From contig JAHFCS010000111.1 of the NCBI GenBank assembly GCA_023249395.1, forward strand, positions 1 to 6,979: 6,979 bases of DNA. The letters run 5' to 3'. Under the pieces are notes generated by a model that did no database searches, was not told the DNA's origin, and worked only from the letters and a program-made list of their open reading frames with translations. A program made the position numbers and the translations under genes. Source of the DNA: Gemmatimonadota bacterium. GTDB lineage: Bacteria; Gemmatimonadota; Gemmatimonadetes; Gemmatimonadales; Gemmatimonadaceae. Positions 1-6,533 of this stretch are shown here, piece by piece (position 1 is the stretch's first letter; every line of letters begins with the position of its first letter).

Positions 1-123
1 GTCAACCGAAAGCGGTTAAGGACGGTGATGGAGCGTCAGGGATTTCAGAACTACGAAAAGGAATGGTGGCACTTCAGCTACGACGTTCAGAATCCCGTTC
101 GCTTCGACCGTGTGATTCACTAG
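1..123 (+). CDS. D-alanyl-D-alanine dipeptidase (peptidase M15D, VanX/DdpX-like), C-terminal 40 residues only
   Basis: Reading frame 1 is open from the window edge to TAG at 121-123 and gives the last 40 residues of a protein. The fragment starts NRKRLRTVMERQGFQNY and then has EWWHF at codons 21-25. In the M15D dipeptidases (VanX, DdpX) the EWWH motif carries the catalytic Glu and the last zinc-binding His, preceded by an NR..L...M...GF stretch, and a short tail with P..FD..I closes the protein; all three are visible here. The family hydrolyses the D-Ala-D-Ala dipeptide, either in vancomycin resistance or in recycling of peptidoglycan dipeptide. The fragment cannot tell these roles apart, nor show whether a signal peptide is present. 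The first two zinc ligands lie outside the window. The gene converges on the histidine kinase, and its last 50 bp overlap the end of that gene. Confidence 0.8.
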   Translation, partial: VNRKRLRTVMERQGFQNYEKEWWHFSYDVQNPVRFDRVIH

Positions 124-1516
124 CGAGACGCAGCGACTCGTACTCGGCTGTCTGAACGGCTTCCTGGTCCTGAGCGCGCCTGCCGGGCAGGCTGAAGGCG
201 AACACCGCGCCGTCGCCGGGAAATTCGGCCCAGGCGTTTCCGCCGAACGACCGGGCGATGTCGCGGACGATGCTGAGCCCGAGCCCTGTTCCTTCGGCGC
301 CTGTCGAGGTGTCCTCGTGCGCGCGAAAGAAGCGCTGAAAAAGCCGTCCGCGTTTCTCGATCGGAACGCCGATCCCGTTGTCGCGGACTTCGACCATGAT
401 CAGGTGCCTATCGCCGTCCTGCGCCTGCGCCCTTGCGGCGACTTCGACCCATCGCTGCGTCTTGCCCGGATCGGCGTACTTGATTCCGTTGGATATCAGG
501 TTCGAGAGACAGAGCTCTACCGCCGCAGCGTTCACCTCGACCGCCGGAAGATCGGCGGCGATTCGAAGCTCGACACCCTTTGCCCGCGCGGCATCGCGGA
601 GCTGGCGCGCGACTTCGCCGGCGGCACGGGGGAGCGTCACGTGCCGCTGTTGCCGCGTGTCGTTCTCGAGACGTGAGAGCTCGATCAGGTTGTCGAGCAC
701 TCCGCGCATGCCGAGGACGTTTCTGGAGACGATCGAAACCAGCCGGTATTTCTCGACCTCGGCGAGCGACTCGAGCTCGAGTACTTGCGCCGCGCCGGTT
801 ATCGCGCCGATGCGGTTCTTGAGCTCGTGTGACAGCGTCCGGTTGAAGCCGCGCAGCCGCTCCTCTCTCTCGGTGAGGCGCGCCGATACGAGAGACAGGT
901 AGTTTGTGAGCGTTGCCTGCTGAATGAGGGCGACGGCGGTGAAGAGGCGGTGGGCACACGCGAGCAGCTCGCTTCGCTTGCACGGCACATCGATCTCGTC
1001 CACGATCCTCGACATGAACGTGAACAGGATTCCGCCGAACATCTCGTATTCCTTGAGCAGCTCGTAGGCGTCGAATCCCTGGGAAAATCGCAGCTGGCCC
1101 AGCTCCATTGCCTTGGCGACAACGGATATTTCTCCGATCACGATCCGTTCCGGGTCCTCGAGATAGTCGGCCACGCCGCATATCAGCAGCGGCACGTGAT
1201 TCAGGAGCTGATCGCTCGGAAAGATGCGGTTGGCGGAAACCTCGACGCGCGCGTTGATTCGTTCGAGCCAGTGGCGCGTCAGCTTGGCACTTTCGTCCCG
1301 CATCTTCTGCGCGAGGATTCCGGCAAGCGGGCAGTGCTGGAGCAACTCGCTCCTTAAATCGGGGAACTGGTGCGGCGAGGTCAGGGCTGGTCCTTTGACG
1401 AGAGACGCTACTCGGCTGTAAACATACATCAGCCGCGCAGGCCGAAACAGCACACCACAACGTTGCGTGTGACCGCAGGAGGTGAGCAGTTTCATCCGGC
1501 GAGGCCCTGGAGTCAT
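74..1516 (-). CDS. Soluble sensor histidine kinase with RsbRD_N-like N-terminal domain
   Basis: A 480-residue protein when started at the ATG at 1516-1514. Residues about 57-210 are all-helical and match the style of the RsbRD N-terminal domain (non-haem globin-like sensor fold): a helix with LTRHWLERI, then a long helix through FSQGFDAYELLKEYEMFGGIL. HisKA follows with the H-box SHELKNRIGAITG; His230 is the phospho-acceptor and E231/N234 form the ExxN pattern linked to phosphatase activity in HisKA kinases. The HATPase_c domain has an N-box (SNLISNGIKYAD, Asn339 and Asn343), G1 box DNGIGVP (Asp379), F-box around FQRFF (393-397) and G2 box GTGLGLS (409-415). No membrane segment or signal peptide is seen, so it should be cytosolic. 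A charged tail of about 35 residues follows the ATPase core, and its end is antisense to the dipeptidase gene. A GTG at 1528 would add four residues but lacks an upstream ribosome site. No response regulator is adjacent, so the partner and stimulus are unknown. Confidence 0.9.
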   Translation of the reverse strand: MTPGPRRMKLLTSCGHTQRCGVLFRPARLMYVYSRVASLVKGPALTSPHQFPDLRSELLQHCPLAGILAQKMRDESAKLTRHWLERINARVEVSANRIFPSDQLLNHVPLLICGVADYLEDPERIVIGEISVVAKAMELGQLRFSQGFDAYELLKEYEMFGGILFTFMSRIVDEIDVPCKRSELLACAHRLFTAVALIQQATLTNYLSLVSARLTEREERLRGFNRTLSHELKNRIGAITGAAQVLELESLAEVEKYRLVSIVSRNVLGMRGVLDNLIELSRLENDTRQQRHVTLPRAAGEVARQLRDAARAKGVELRIAADLPAVEVNAAAVELCLSNLISNGIKYADPGKTQRWVEVAARAQAQDGDRHLIMVEVRDNGIGVPIEKRGRLFQRFFRAHEDTSTGAEGTGLGLSIVRDIARSFGGNAWAEFPGDGAVFAFSLPGRRAQDQEAVQTAEYESLRLASESHGRSERDSERRS

Positions 1517-1520
1517 ACGC

Positions 1521-1526
1521 ACCTCC
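1521..1526 (-). promoter_or_regulatory. Ribosome binding site of the histidine kinase
   Basis: On the minus strand GGAGGT lies four bases before the ATG at 1516. It is a near-ideal Shine-Dalgarno site and is why this ATG is preferred over the in-frame GTG at 1528, which overlaps the site and has only a T-rich stretch without purines upstream. A later in-frame ATG at 1429 has no such site. Confidence 0.7.
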
Positions 1527-1554
1527 ACCGCAGAAAACCGACAGGAGTGGGCAA

Positions 1555-2514
1555 ATGGCGATCGTCAACGGAAGACTCGTGGTGTCAAGGCGGGAGAGCG
1601 TTCAGCCGTCGAAGTTTCGCTTCAATTTCGTATCGTCCCTCGTTCTCGGCCTCGGATCAGCGCTCGGACTCGTCGCGACCGCGGTGGCGACAAGCCCGGT
1701 CTGGCTCATTCTCGGTGTGCTTCTGGGCGCTCTCTTCGCACAGTCACCGAGAGTCGCCCAGCAATGGGAGCGTGCCGTCGTGCTGCGCCTCGGACGCTAT
1801 GTCGGGTTGAGGGGCCCCGGTATCTTCTGGATCGTACCATTCGTCGACAAGGTCGCTTCATGGATCGATCAGCGAGTCATCACAACGAGCTTCGCCGCGG
1901 AAGAGACGCTCACGTCGGATACTGTGCCTGTAAACGTCGACGCCGTCCTCTTCTGGATGGTTCACGATTCCGAGAAAGCCGCGCTGGAAGTGCAGGACTA
2001 CGCGCAGGCTGTCAGCTGGGCGGCGCAGACCGGGTTGCGTGACATCATCGGCCGCACGTCGCTCACGGACCTGCTGCGCGGACGCGAGCGCATCGAAGCG
2101 GAGCTCCAGCTCCTCATCGACGAGCGGTCCAACCCGTGGGGCGTCACCGTGCAGTCGGTCGAGATGCGCGATGTCGTCATTCCGGCTTCGCTGCAAGACG
2201 CGATGTCGCGCGAAGCTCAGGCGTCGCGCGAGAAGCAGGCGCGTATCATACTCGGCCAGGCCGAGGTGGAAATCGCGGCGCTTTTCGAAGAGGCCTCGAA
2301 ATCGTATCAGGGCAATCCGACCGCACTGCATCTGCGCGCGATGAACATCCTGATGGAGGGATTGAAGGAGAAGGGGGCGCTGATGCTCGTGCCGAGCACG
2401 GCGGTCGAGTCGATGGGAATTGGCGGTCTCATGGGCGCTGCCGCGATGCGACAGCAGACGCTGAGTGAGGGATCAAAATCAGCCGACGATCCGGATGCGC
2501 CGGTAATCCTCTGA
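1555..2514 (+). CDS. Slipin (stomatin-like SPFH/Band 7 membrane protein)
   Basis: A 319-residue protein started by ATG with AGGAG seven bases upstream (1543-1547). Two hydrophobic stretches, about residues 26-46 and 48-62, are separated by a short Ser-Pro turn and probably insert as a hairpin or two short membrane helices. The SPFH domain follows with the usual slipin landmarks: GRY (80-82), PGIFWIVPFVD (88-98), DQRV (105-108), TLTSDTVPVNVDAVLFW (118-134), AQTGLRD (157-163) and IPASLQDAMSREAQA (209-223). A charged helix then continues to about 250 and is likely the oligomerisation coiled coil; NP.ALHLR.MN (254-264) is also typical. Slipins form ring-like oligomers that scaffold membrane microdomains and are often encoded beside an NfeD-type protein or protease. 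No NfeD gene is in this window, since the next gene downstream is convergent. The gene is divergent from the sensor kinase. Family assignment is firm; the cellular role here is not known. Confidence 0.95.
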   Translation: MAIVNGRLVVSRRESVQPSKFRFNFVSSLVLGLGSALGLVATAVATSPVWLILGVLLGALFAQSPRVAQQWERAVVLRLGRYVGLRGPGIFWIVPFVDKVASWIDQRVITTSFAAEETLTSDTVPVNVDAVLFWMVHDSEKAALEVQDYAQAVSWAAQTGLRDIIGRTSLTDLLRGRERIEAELQLLIDERSNPWGVTVQSVEMRDVVIPASLQDAMSREAQASREKQARIILGQAEVEIAALFEEASKSYQGNPTALHLRAMNILMEGLKEKGALMLVPSTAVESMGIGGLMGAAAMRQQTLSEGSKSADDPDAPVIL

Positions 2515-2548
2515 AAAATAGATTCCCACTGTCCATACCGGGCTGCCG

Positions 2549-5500
2549 TTAGCCGGCATCACCGTCAGCGTCAGAGTCACTAGCGGGCGCGCGAGAAGGG
2601 GTTTTCGGCTCGTCGGTACCGGGCACGATCTCTTTGAGCCCGGCATTCTTCAGATCTCCGTTGACTCCCGCGAGCGCCCGCATGGCGCTCTCAAGACGCG
2701 ACAGCTGCGTTTCGAGCTGCGCCGATAGAATCCGGAATACCTCCCGCGTCTGATCCGTCGGCCGGGCGTCGGCGCTCGAGGCAACACCCGCGAGCGCCGC
2801 GATCTTGTTGTTGAGCCTGATCGGATAGTTGAGTGGATCCTGTCCCGATTGGTTCTTGACCTGATAGATCTCGGACTCGACAGCCGAGAGCTGTGCTGCG
2901 AACGCGTCGACTTTCGCCTTGAACGCGGCTCGCTGCGCTTCCGGCATCTTCGACACGCGATCGGCGAGCTGAGCCTTCACGTTCCGGATCTTCCTCACCG
3001 CGTCATTGGCCTGCGTCGTCCTGTCACGGACGGCGATGAGGAAAGCGAACTGCTCTTCCAGGGCAGTTTGAGAGACGCTCGAGCGTGGATCCTTCATCAC
3101 GGAGAACGTCTGGGTCTCGGACTTTCCGGCAGCGTTGATGCGCACCGTGTACGTGCCGGGAACCGCGACCGGGCCCTGAATTCCCGCCGCCCAGAAGATG
3201 AGATTCTGAAAAGTGGAGGCATCGGGATAGCGAAGATTCCACGCGAAGCTGTTGAGCCCCGCCTTGTTGGCGACGCGCGCCGGAGGCTGCGGTCTACGTG
3301 GGCCGTCCTCACCGGGCGTGGTCTCCTCGGTCAGAGGCTCCGGCCGCGTGGTGGAGTCCTCCTTTACGCCTGCCTTCTTGAGACTATCGGCACGGGCGGC
3401 GCGGACGCTGTCAGCCCTCACCGAGTCCGCCGCGACCGTCGGATCCTGGTTGCTCGTGAAGCTTCTTATGACCGCTCCTCGGGAATCGAGGAAATCCATC
3501 GTCACCACCTGCTTCGGAGACTTGAGCCAGTAATAGATCACCGCCCCGGATGGCGGATTCTGGCCGGTGGGATGTCCACCTGCTGCGCCGGTGCCGCCAC
3601 CGCCGTTGAAGCCCGCGCGATAGACGCTTCTCGGTTTGAACAGGTGCACATCCTCATTGACAATCGCGGGCGTCATCTGCCTCAGCGCCGAGAGATCGTC
3701 CATGATCCAGAAAGAGCGCCCGTGCGTCGCCGCGACAAGATCGCCCTGCTTGATCGCCAGATCATGCACCGGAACGATCGGGAGATTCCGTCGCAGACTC
3801 TGCCAGCTCCCGCCGTCGTCGAAGCTCGCCCACACGCCGCGCTCCGTGCCCGCGAACAGCAATCCCGCCCTCTCCGGGTCCTCGCGAACGACGCGCACGA
3901 ACTCGGTCGGATTGATACCCCTCGTGATCGGTGTCCAGCCAGCGCCGTAATCGGTGGTCTTGTAGATGTATGGGCGCATGTCGTCCATCTGATAGTTGTT
4001 CAAGGCGACGTAGGCCGTCCCCGGCGAGAAGTGCGAAGGCTCGATGATCGAGATGCGGCTCCATTCGGGAATTCCCTTCGGGGTGACGTTGGTCCAGGTC
4101 TTTCCGCCGTTCCGCGTGACGTGCACCAGTCCGTCGTCGGATCCCGCCCAGATCACACCCGCGGTCAGCGGCGACTCTGCAACCGTGAATACAGTCGCGT
4201 AGTACTCCACCGAAGTTTGGTCCCTCGTGATCGGGCCGCCCGAAGGACCGAGAGTCTTCGGATCGTGCCTCGTGAGATCCGGACTAATCGGCGCGAAGCT
4301 CTGGCCGTCATTGGTGGATTTGAAGACGACGCTGCTGCCGACGTACATCGTGTTCGGATCGTGCGGCGACAACACGATCGGGTAGGTCCACTGGAAGCGG
4401 TACTTCGCGTCCGCCGCGTCGTGGCCCATCGGATTGTCAGGCCACGGGTTGATGTTTCGCTGTGCCCCCGTTCGATGGTCCAGTCTCGATAGAAATCCGC
4501 CGTACGACCCTGCATAGACGATATCCGGATTGTCGGGGCGCACAGCGATGTAGCCGCTCTCCCCTCCGCCTACCGGATACCAGTCGCTGATGCCGATGCC
4601 GCCATCAGCCCGGCTAGGTCCGCACAAAGTGGAATTGTCCTGCTGCGCGCCGCAAACGCGATATGGAAAATGATTAGTCGTCACGACGTGATAGAACTGG
4701 GCTGTCGCCTGATCCTGCTCTGTCCAGGTACGACCGCCATTGAACGAGACGTTGGCGCCACCGTCATTGCCGTTGATCATCCGCTGCGGATCGTTGGGGG
4801 CGATCCACAGATCGTGGTTGTCCCCGTGCGGAACCTGAATCGGCCGGAACGTCCGGCCGCCGTTGGTCGAGCGGTACATTCCGGTATTGAGAGCGTACAT
4901 GGTCTCCGCGTCCTTTGGATCCGCGTAGATCTGCGTGTAGTACCATGCGCGCTGGCGCAGATTGCGCTCTGAGTTCGTCCGCGTCCACGTCGCGCCTGCG
5001 TCGTCGGAACGGAAGACGCCGCCGGAATCCGCCTCGACGAGTGCCCACAATCTGCCGGCCTTCGCGGGCGATGCCGCGATTCCAACTTTCCCGATGACAC
5101 CTGCCGGTAATCCGGGATTGCGTGTGATCTCGGTCCAATGCTCGCCGCCATCGGTGGACTTGAAGATCCCGCTCTGCGATCCTCCCGACACCAGCTTCCA
5201 TGGCGTGCGGTAGGCGTGCCAGATCGTCGCATAGACCGTCTCGGGGTTCGCCGGATCGAGAATCAGATCGAACGCTCCCGCCGAATCGCTCCGGAAGAGA
5301 ATCTTTCGCCAGGTCTTTCCACCATCGACTGTCTTGAAGACGCCGCGCTCGGCGTTGGGACCATACACATGCCCCAGGGCCGAGACATAGACGATGTCGG
5401 GGTTCTTCGGATGGATGCGTACCCGTCCGATCTGCCGCGTGTCGGCGAGGCCAACGAGCTGCCAGGTCTTTCCCGCGTCGATGGATTTGAAGACGCCGTC

Positions 5501-5911
5501 GCCGTGAGACACGTTCCCCCGGATGGGCGATTCGCCGGTGCCGACATAAACCACGTCAGGGTTCGACTCGCTGACCGCGATCGATCCGATCGTCCCGCCG
5601 AAGTACTTGTCGGTCACCGGCGCCCAGGTCATCCCGCCATCGGTCGTCTTGAACACGCCGCCGCCAGTTGTCCCGAAGTAGTACTCCATCGGGCGCGCCG
5701 CCGATCCGGTCACAGCGACCGAGCGGCCGCCGCGAAAGGGTCCAATCTCCCGCCATCTGATACCGGCAAGCGCCGCCGAATCGTACGTCTGCTGCGCGGT
5801 TCTTTGACCGGGAGCAGATCCCGCGCCTTGTGCCGGCAGATTCGATGCAGAAATTGGAAACAGGATTGCAGCGACGAGCAGCATCTCGGCGGAACGGATC
5901 TGGTTGATCAC
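2549..5911 (-). CDS. Exported VPS10/sortilin-like beta-propeller protein with Asp-box (BNR) repeats
   Basis: A 1120-residue protein started by GTG, with GGAG eight bases upstream. The N-terminus looks like a Sec signal peptide: a single Arg, hydrophobic core LLVAAILFPI, then a small-residue region ending near Gln28. From about residue 50 to 740 it is a propeller region with eleven Asp-box motifs of the S/T-x-D/N-x-G-x-T/S-W/F type, with Asp/Asn at residues 91, 145, 196, 254, 304, 350, 391, 534, 601, 654 and 698. Proteins of this class are often called glycosyl hydrolase or sortilin-like, but an Asp-box is structural and no catalytic set can be named. The only cysteines, 420 and 430, could form a disulfide, consistent with export. 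The motif HGRSFWIMDDL (730-740) closes the propeller region. A Gly-rich segment, a charged DSVRA-type linker, an Ig/FlgD-like strand region (about 886-940) and a helical, probably coiled-coil C-terminus (about 946-1085) follow. It is convergent with the slipin gene (34 bp apart). Substrate or partner is unknown; a binding or scaffold role is as likely as an enzymatic one. Confidence 0.92.
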   Translation of the reverse strand: MINQIRSAEMLLVAAILFPISASNLPAQGAGSAPGQRTAQQTYDSAALAGIRWREIGPFRGGRSVAVTGSAARPMEYYFGTTGGGVFKTTDGGMTWAPVTDKYFGGTIGSIAVSESNPDVVYVGTGESPIRGNVSHGDGVFKSIDAGKTWQLVGLADTRQIGRVRIHPKNPDIVYVSALGHVYGPNAERGVFKTVDGGKTWRKILFRSDSAGAFDLILDPANPETVYATIWHAYRTPWKLVSGGSQSGIFKSTDGGEHWTEITRNPGLPAGVIGKVGIAASPAKAGRLWALVEADSGGVFRSDDAGATWTRTNSERNLRQRAWYYTQIYADPKDAETMYALNTGMYRSTNGGRTFRPIQVPHGDNHDLWIAPNDPQRMINGNDGGANVSFNGGRTWTEQDQATAQFYHVVTTNHFPYRVCGAQQDNSTLCGPSRADGGIGISDWYPVGGGESGYIAVRPDNPDIVYAGSYGGFLSRLDHRTGAQRNINPWPDNPMGHDAADAKYRFQWTYPIVLSPHDPNTMYVGSSVVFKSTNDGQSFAPISPDLTRHDPKTLGPSGGPITRDQTSVEYYATVFTVAESPLTAGVIWAGSDDGLVHVTRNGGKTWTNVTPKGIPEWSRISIIEPSHFSPGTAYVALNNYQMDDMRPYIYKTTDYGAGWTPITRGINPTEFVRVVREDPERAGLLFAGTERGVWASFDDGGSWQSLRRNLPIVPVHDLAIKQGDLVAATHGRSFWIMDDLSALRQMTPAIVNEDVHLFKPRSVYRAGFNGGGGTGAAGGHPTGQNPPSGAVIYYWLKSPKQVVTMDFLDSRGAVIRSFTSNQDPTVAADSVRADSVRAARADSLKKAGVKEDSTTRPEPLTEETTPGEDGPRRPQPPARVANKAGLNSFAWNLRYPDASTFQNLIFWAAGIQGPVAVPGTYTVRINAAGKSETQTFSVMKDPRSSVSQTALEEQFAFLIAVRDRTTQANDAVRKIRNVKAQLADRVSKMPEAQRAAFKAKVDAFAAQLSAVESEIYQVKNQSGQDPLNYPIRLNNKIAALAGVASSADARPTDQTREVFRILSAQLETQLSRLESAMRALAGVNGDLKNAGLKEIVPGTDEPKTPSRAPASDSDADGDAG
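5308..5660 (-). repeat. DNA-level repeats coding for successive Asp-box blades
   Basis: Three 38-base stretches at 5308-5345, 5461-5498 and 5623-5660 are clearly related. The first two match at 31 of 38 positions, and all three share a CAGGTC core near one end and TTGAA.ACGCCG at the other. Spacing is 153 and 162 bases, that is 51 and 54 codons, in frame, equal to the spacing of the first three Asp-boxes. A more diverged copy lies near 5134-5170. They code for the phrase G-V-F-K-T/S-x-D-x-G-x-T-W and reflect old internal duplication of propeller blades and not a mobile repeat. Confidence 0.6.
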
Positions 5912-6059
5912 TTTCTGGTCTCCAGGGACAGGTATTTTGTGTGCGGAGACTAATCAGCCGCCCGTGACCGCCCTCGGCAAGTATCGCCGACGTCGCTGCG
6001 CAGTCACTCACCGATATGCGACGAAGGTAGTGGGGCCTGTTTGCGCTTCGGGCGCGCGG
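5912..6059. other. Intergenic gap between moaC and the propeller gene; no clear element
   Basis: This 148-base gap lies downstream of moaC and upstream of the propeller gene, both on the minus strand. Apart from the GGAG ribosome site at its left end, I see no good -35/-10 pair on the minus strand, no rho-independent terminator with a T run, and no small gene with a convincing start. It is less GC-rich near 5931-5956 (GTATTTTGTG and TAATCA), which is where a promoter for the propeller gene would be expected. Confidence 0.4.
5920..5923 (-). promoter_or_regulatory. Ribosome binding site supporting the GTG start of the propeller gene
   Basis: GGAG on the minus strand sits eight bases before the GTG at 5911. 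The next in-frame ATG (residue 10) has no purine-rich site before it and would remove the only positive charge ahead of the hydrophobic core of the signal peptide, so the GTG is preferred. Confidence 0.5.
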
Positions 6060-6533
6060 TTACCGCTTCCAGTCCCCCGACTGTCCGCCGCTTTTTTCGA
6101 CCAGCGAGATACTTCCGATGGTCATCGCCCGGTCCAGTCCTTTCGCCATGTCGTAGATAGTGAGAAGCGCGACTGCCGCGGCGGTCAGCGCTTCCATTTC
6201 GACGCCCGTCTTCCCGACTGTCGCGGCGGTTGCGCTGACGCGAATTCCCGGGAGCGCCGCATCGAGCGTGAGCTCTACGGTAACGTCCGTCAGCGCGATC
6301 GGATGACATAACGGGATCAGCTCGCTGGTTCGCTTGGCGGCCATGATGCCGGCGATTCGCGCGACCGCGAGAACATCGCCCTTCGCGATTTTGTCTTCGC
6401 CGATCGCGTCGAGCGTTGCGCGCGCCATCGTTATCTGACCCATCGCGCGGGCGACCCGATGGCTGTCGGCCTTTCCGGCGACATCGACCATTCGTGCCGT
6501 TCCCGATTCGTCGACGTGGGAGAGCTTCGTCAT
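6060..6533 (-). CDS. moaC: Cyclic pyranopterin monophosphate synthase MoaC
   Basis: A 157-residue protein matching MoaC over its whole length. MoaC converts 3',8-cyclo-7,8-dihydro-GTP, made by MoaA, to cyclic pyranopterin monophosphate, the first stable intermediate of molybdenum cofactor synthesis, in the cytosol. Family landmarks are all present: LSHVDESGTARMVDV (4-18), ELIPLCHPIALT (71-82), KTGVEMEALTAA (108-119), YDMAKGLD (127-134) and VEKSGGQSGDW (145-155). The expected active-site residues Lys51, His77, Glu112, Glu114, Asp128, Lys131 and Lys147 fall at the same numbers as in the E. coli enzyme. The start ATG overlaps the stop of the upstream gene as ATGA, with AGGAG six bases before it (6540-6544), so translation is probably coupled. 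No other moa, moe or mog gene is in the window. The enzyme looks intact and functional. Confidence 0.98.
   Translation of the reverse strand: MTKLSHVDESGTARMVDVAGKADSHRVARAMGQITMARATLDAIGEDKIAKGDVLAVARIAGIMAAKRTSELIPLCHPIALTDVTVELTLDAALPGIRVSATAATVGKTGVEMEALTAAAVALLTIYDMAKGLDRAMTIGSISLVEKSGGQSGDWKR

Noticed and set aside
1395..1424. Possible + strand promoter TTGACG, 18-base spacer, TAAACA, for the slipin gene inside the kinase gene
   Set aside because: The -35 box is good, but the -10 box matches only three of six consensus positions. Transcription-start data would be needed to accept it.
408..1568. 386-codon minus-strand frame overlapping the kinase
   Set aside because: It is in a shifted frame of the kinase gene and very rich in Arg, Ala and Pro; all kinase motifs are in the other frame.
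2544..2558. Inverted repeat TGCCG-TTAGC-CGGCA between the convergent slipin and propeller genes
   Set aside because: A five-base stem with no T run on either side is too weak to call a terminator, although the position would suit a bidirectional one.
2849..4492. 547-codon open frame on the + strand inside the propeller gene
   Set aside because: It is antisense to a strongly supported protein with Asp-boxes throughout. Its translation is Arg-, Val- and His-rich with no domain signature, typical of an antisense frame in high-GC DNA.
2549..5911. Calling the propeller protein a sialidase or glycosidase
   Set aside because: Asp-boxes occur in sialidases but are structural; I cannot identify the sialidase Arg triad, Tyr/Glu pair or FRIP motif.
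5138..5953. 271-codon + strand frame over the start of the propeller gene
   Set aside because: It is antisense to the signal peptide and first Asp-boxes, has no recognisable motif, and ends in the intergenic gap.
6043..6055. Hairpin GCGC-TTCGG-GCGC just after the moaC stop
   Set aside because: The stem is only four bases and no T run follows on the minus strand, so it does not qualify as an intrinsic terminator.
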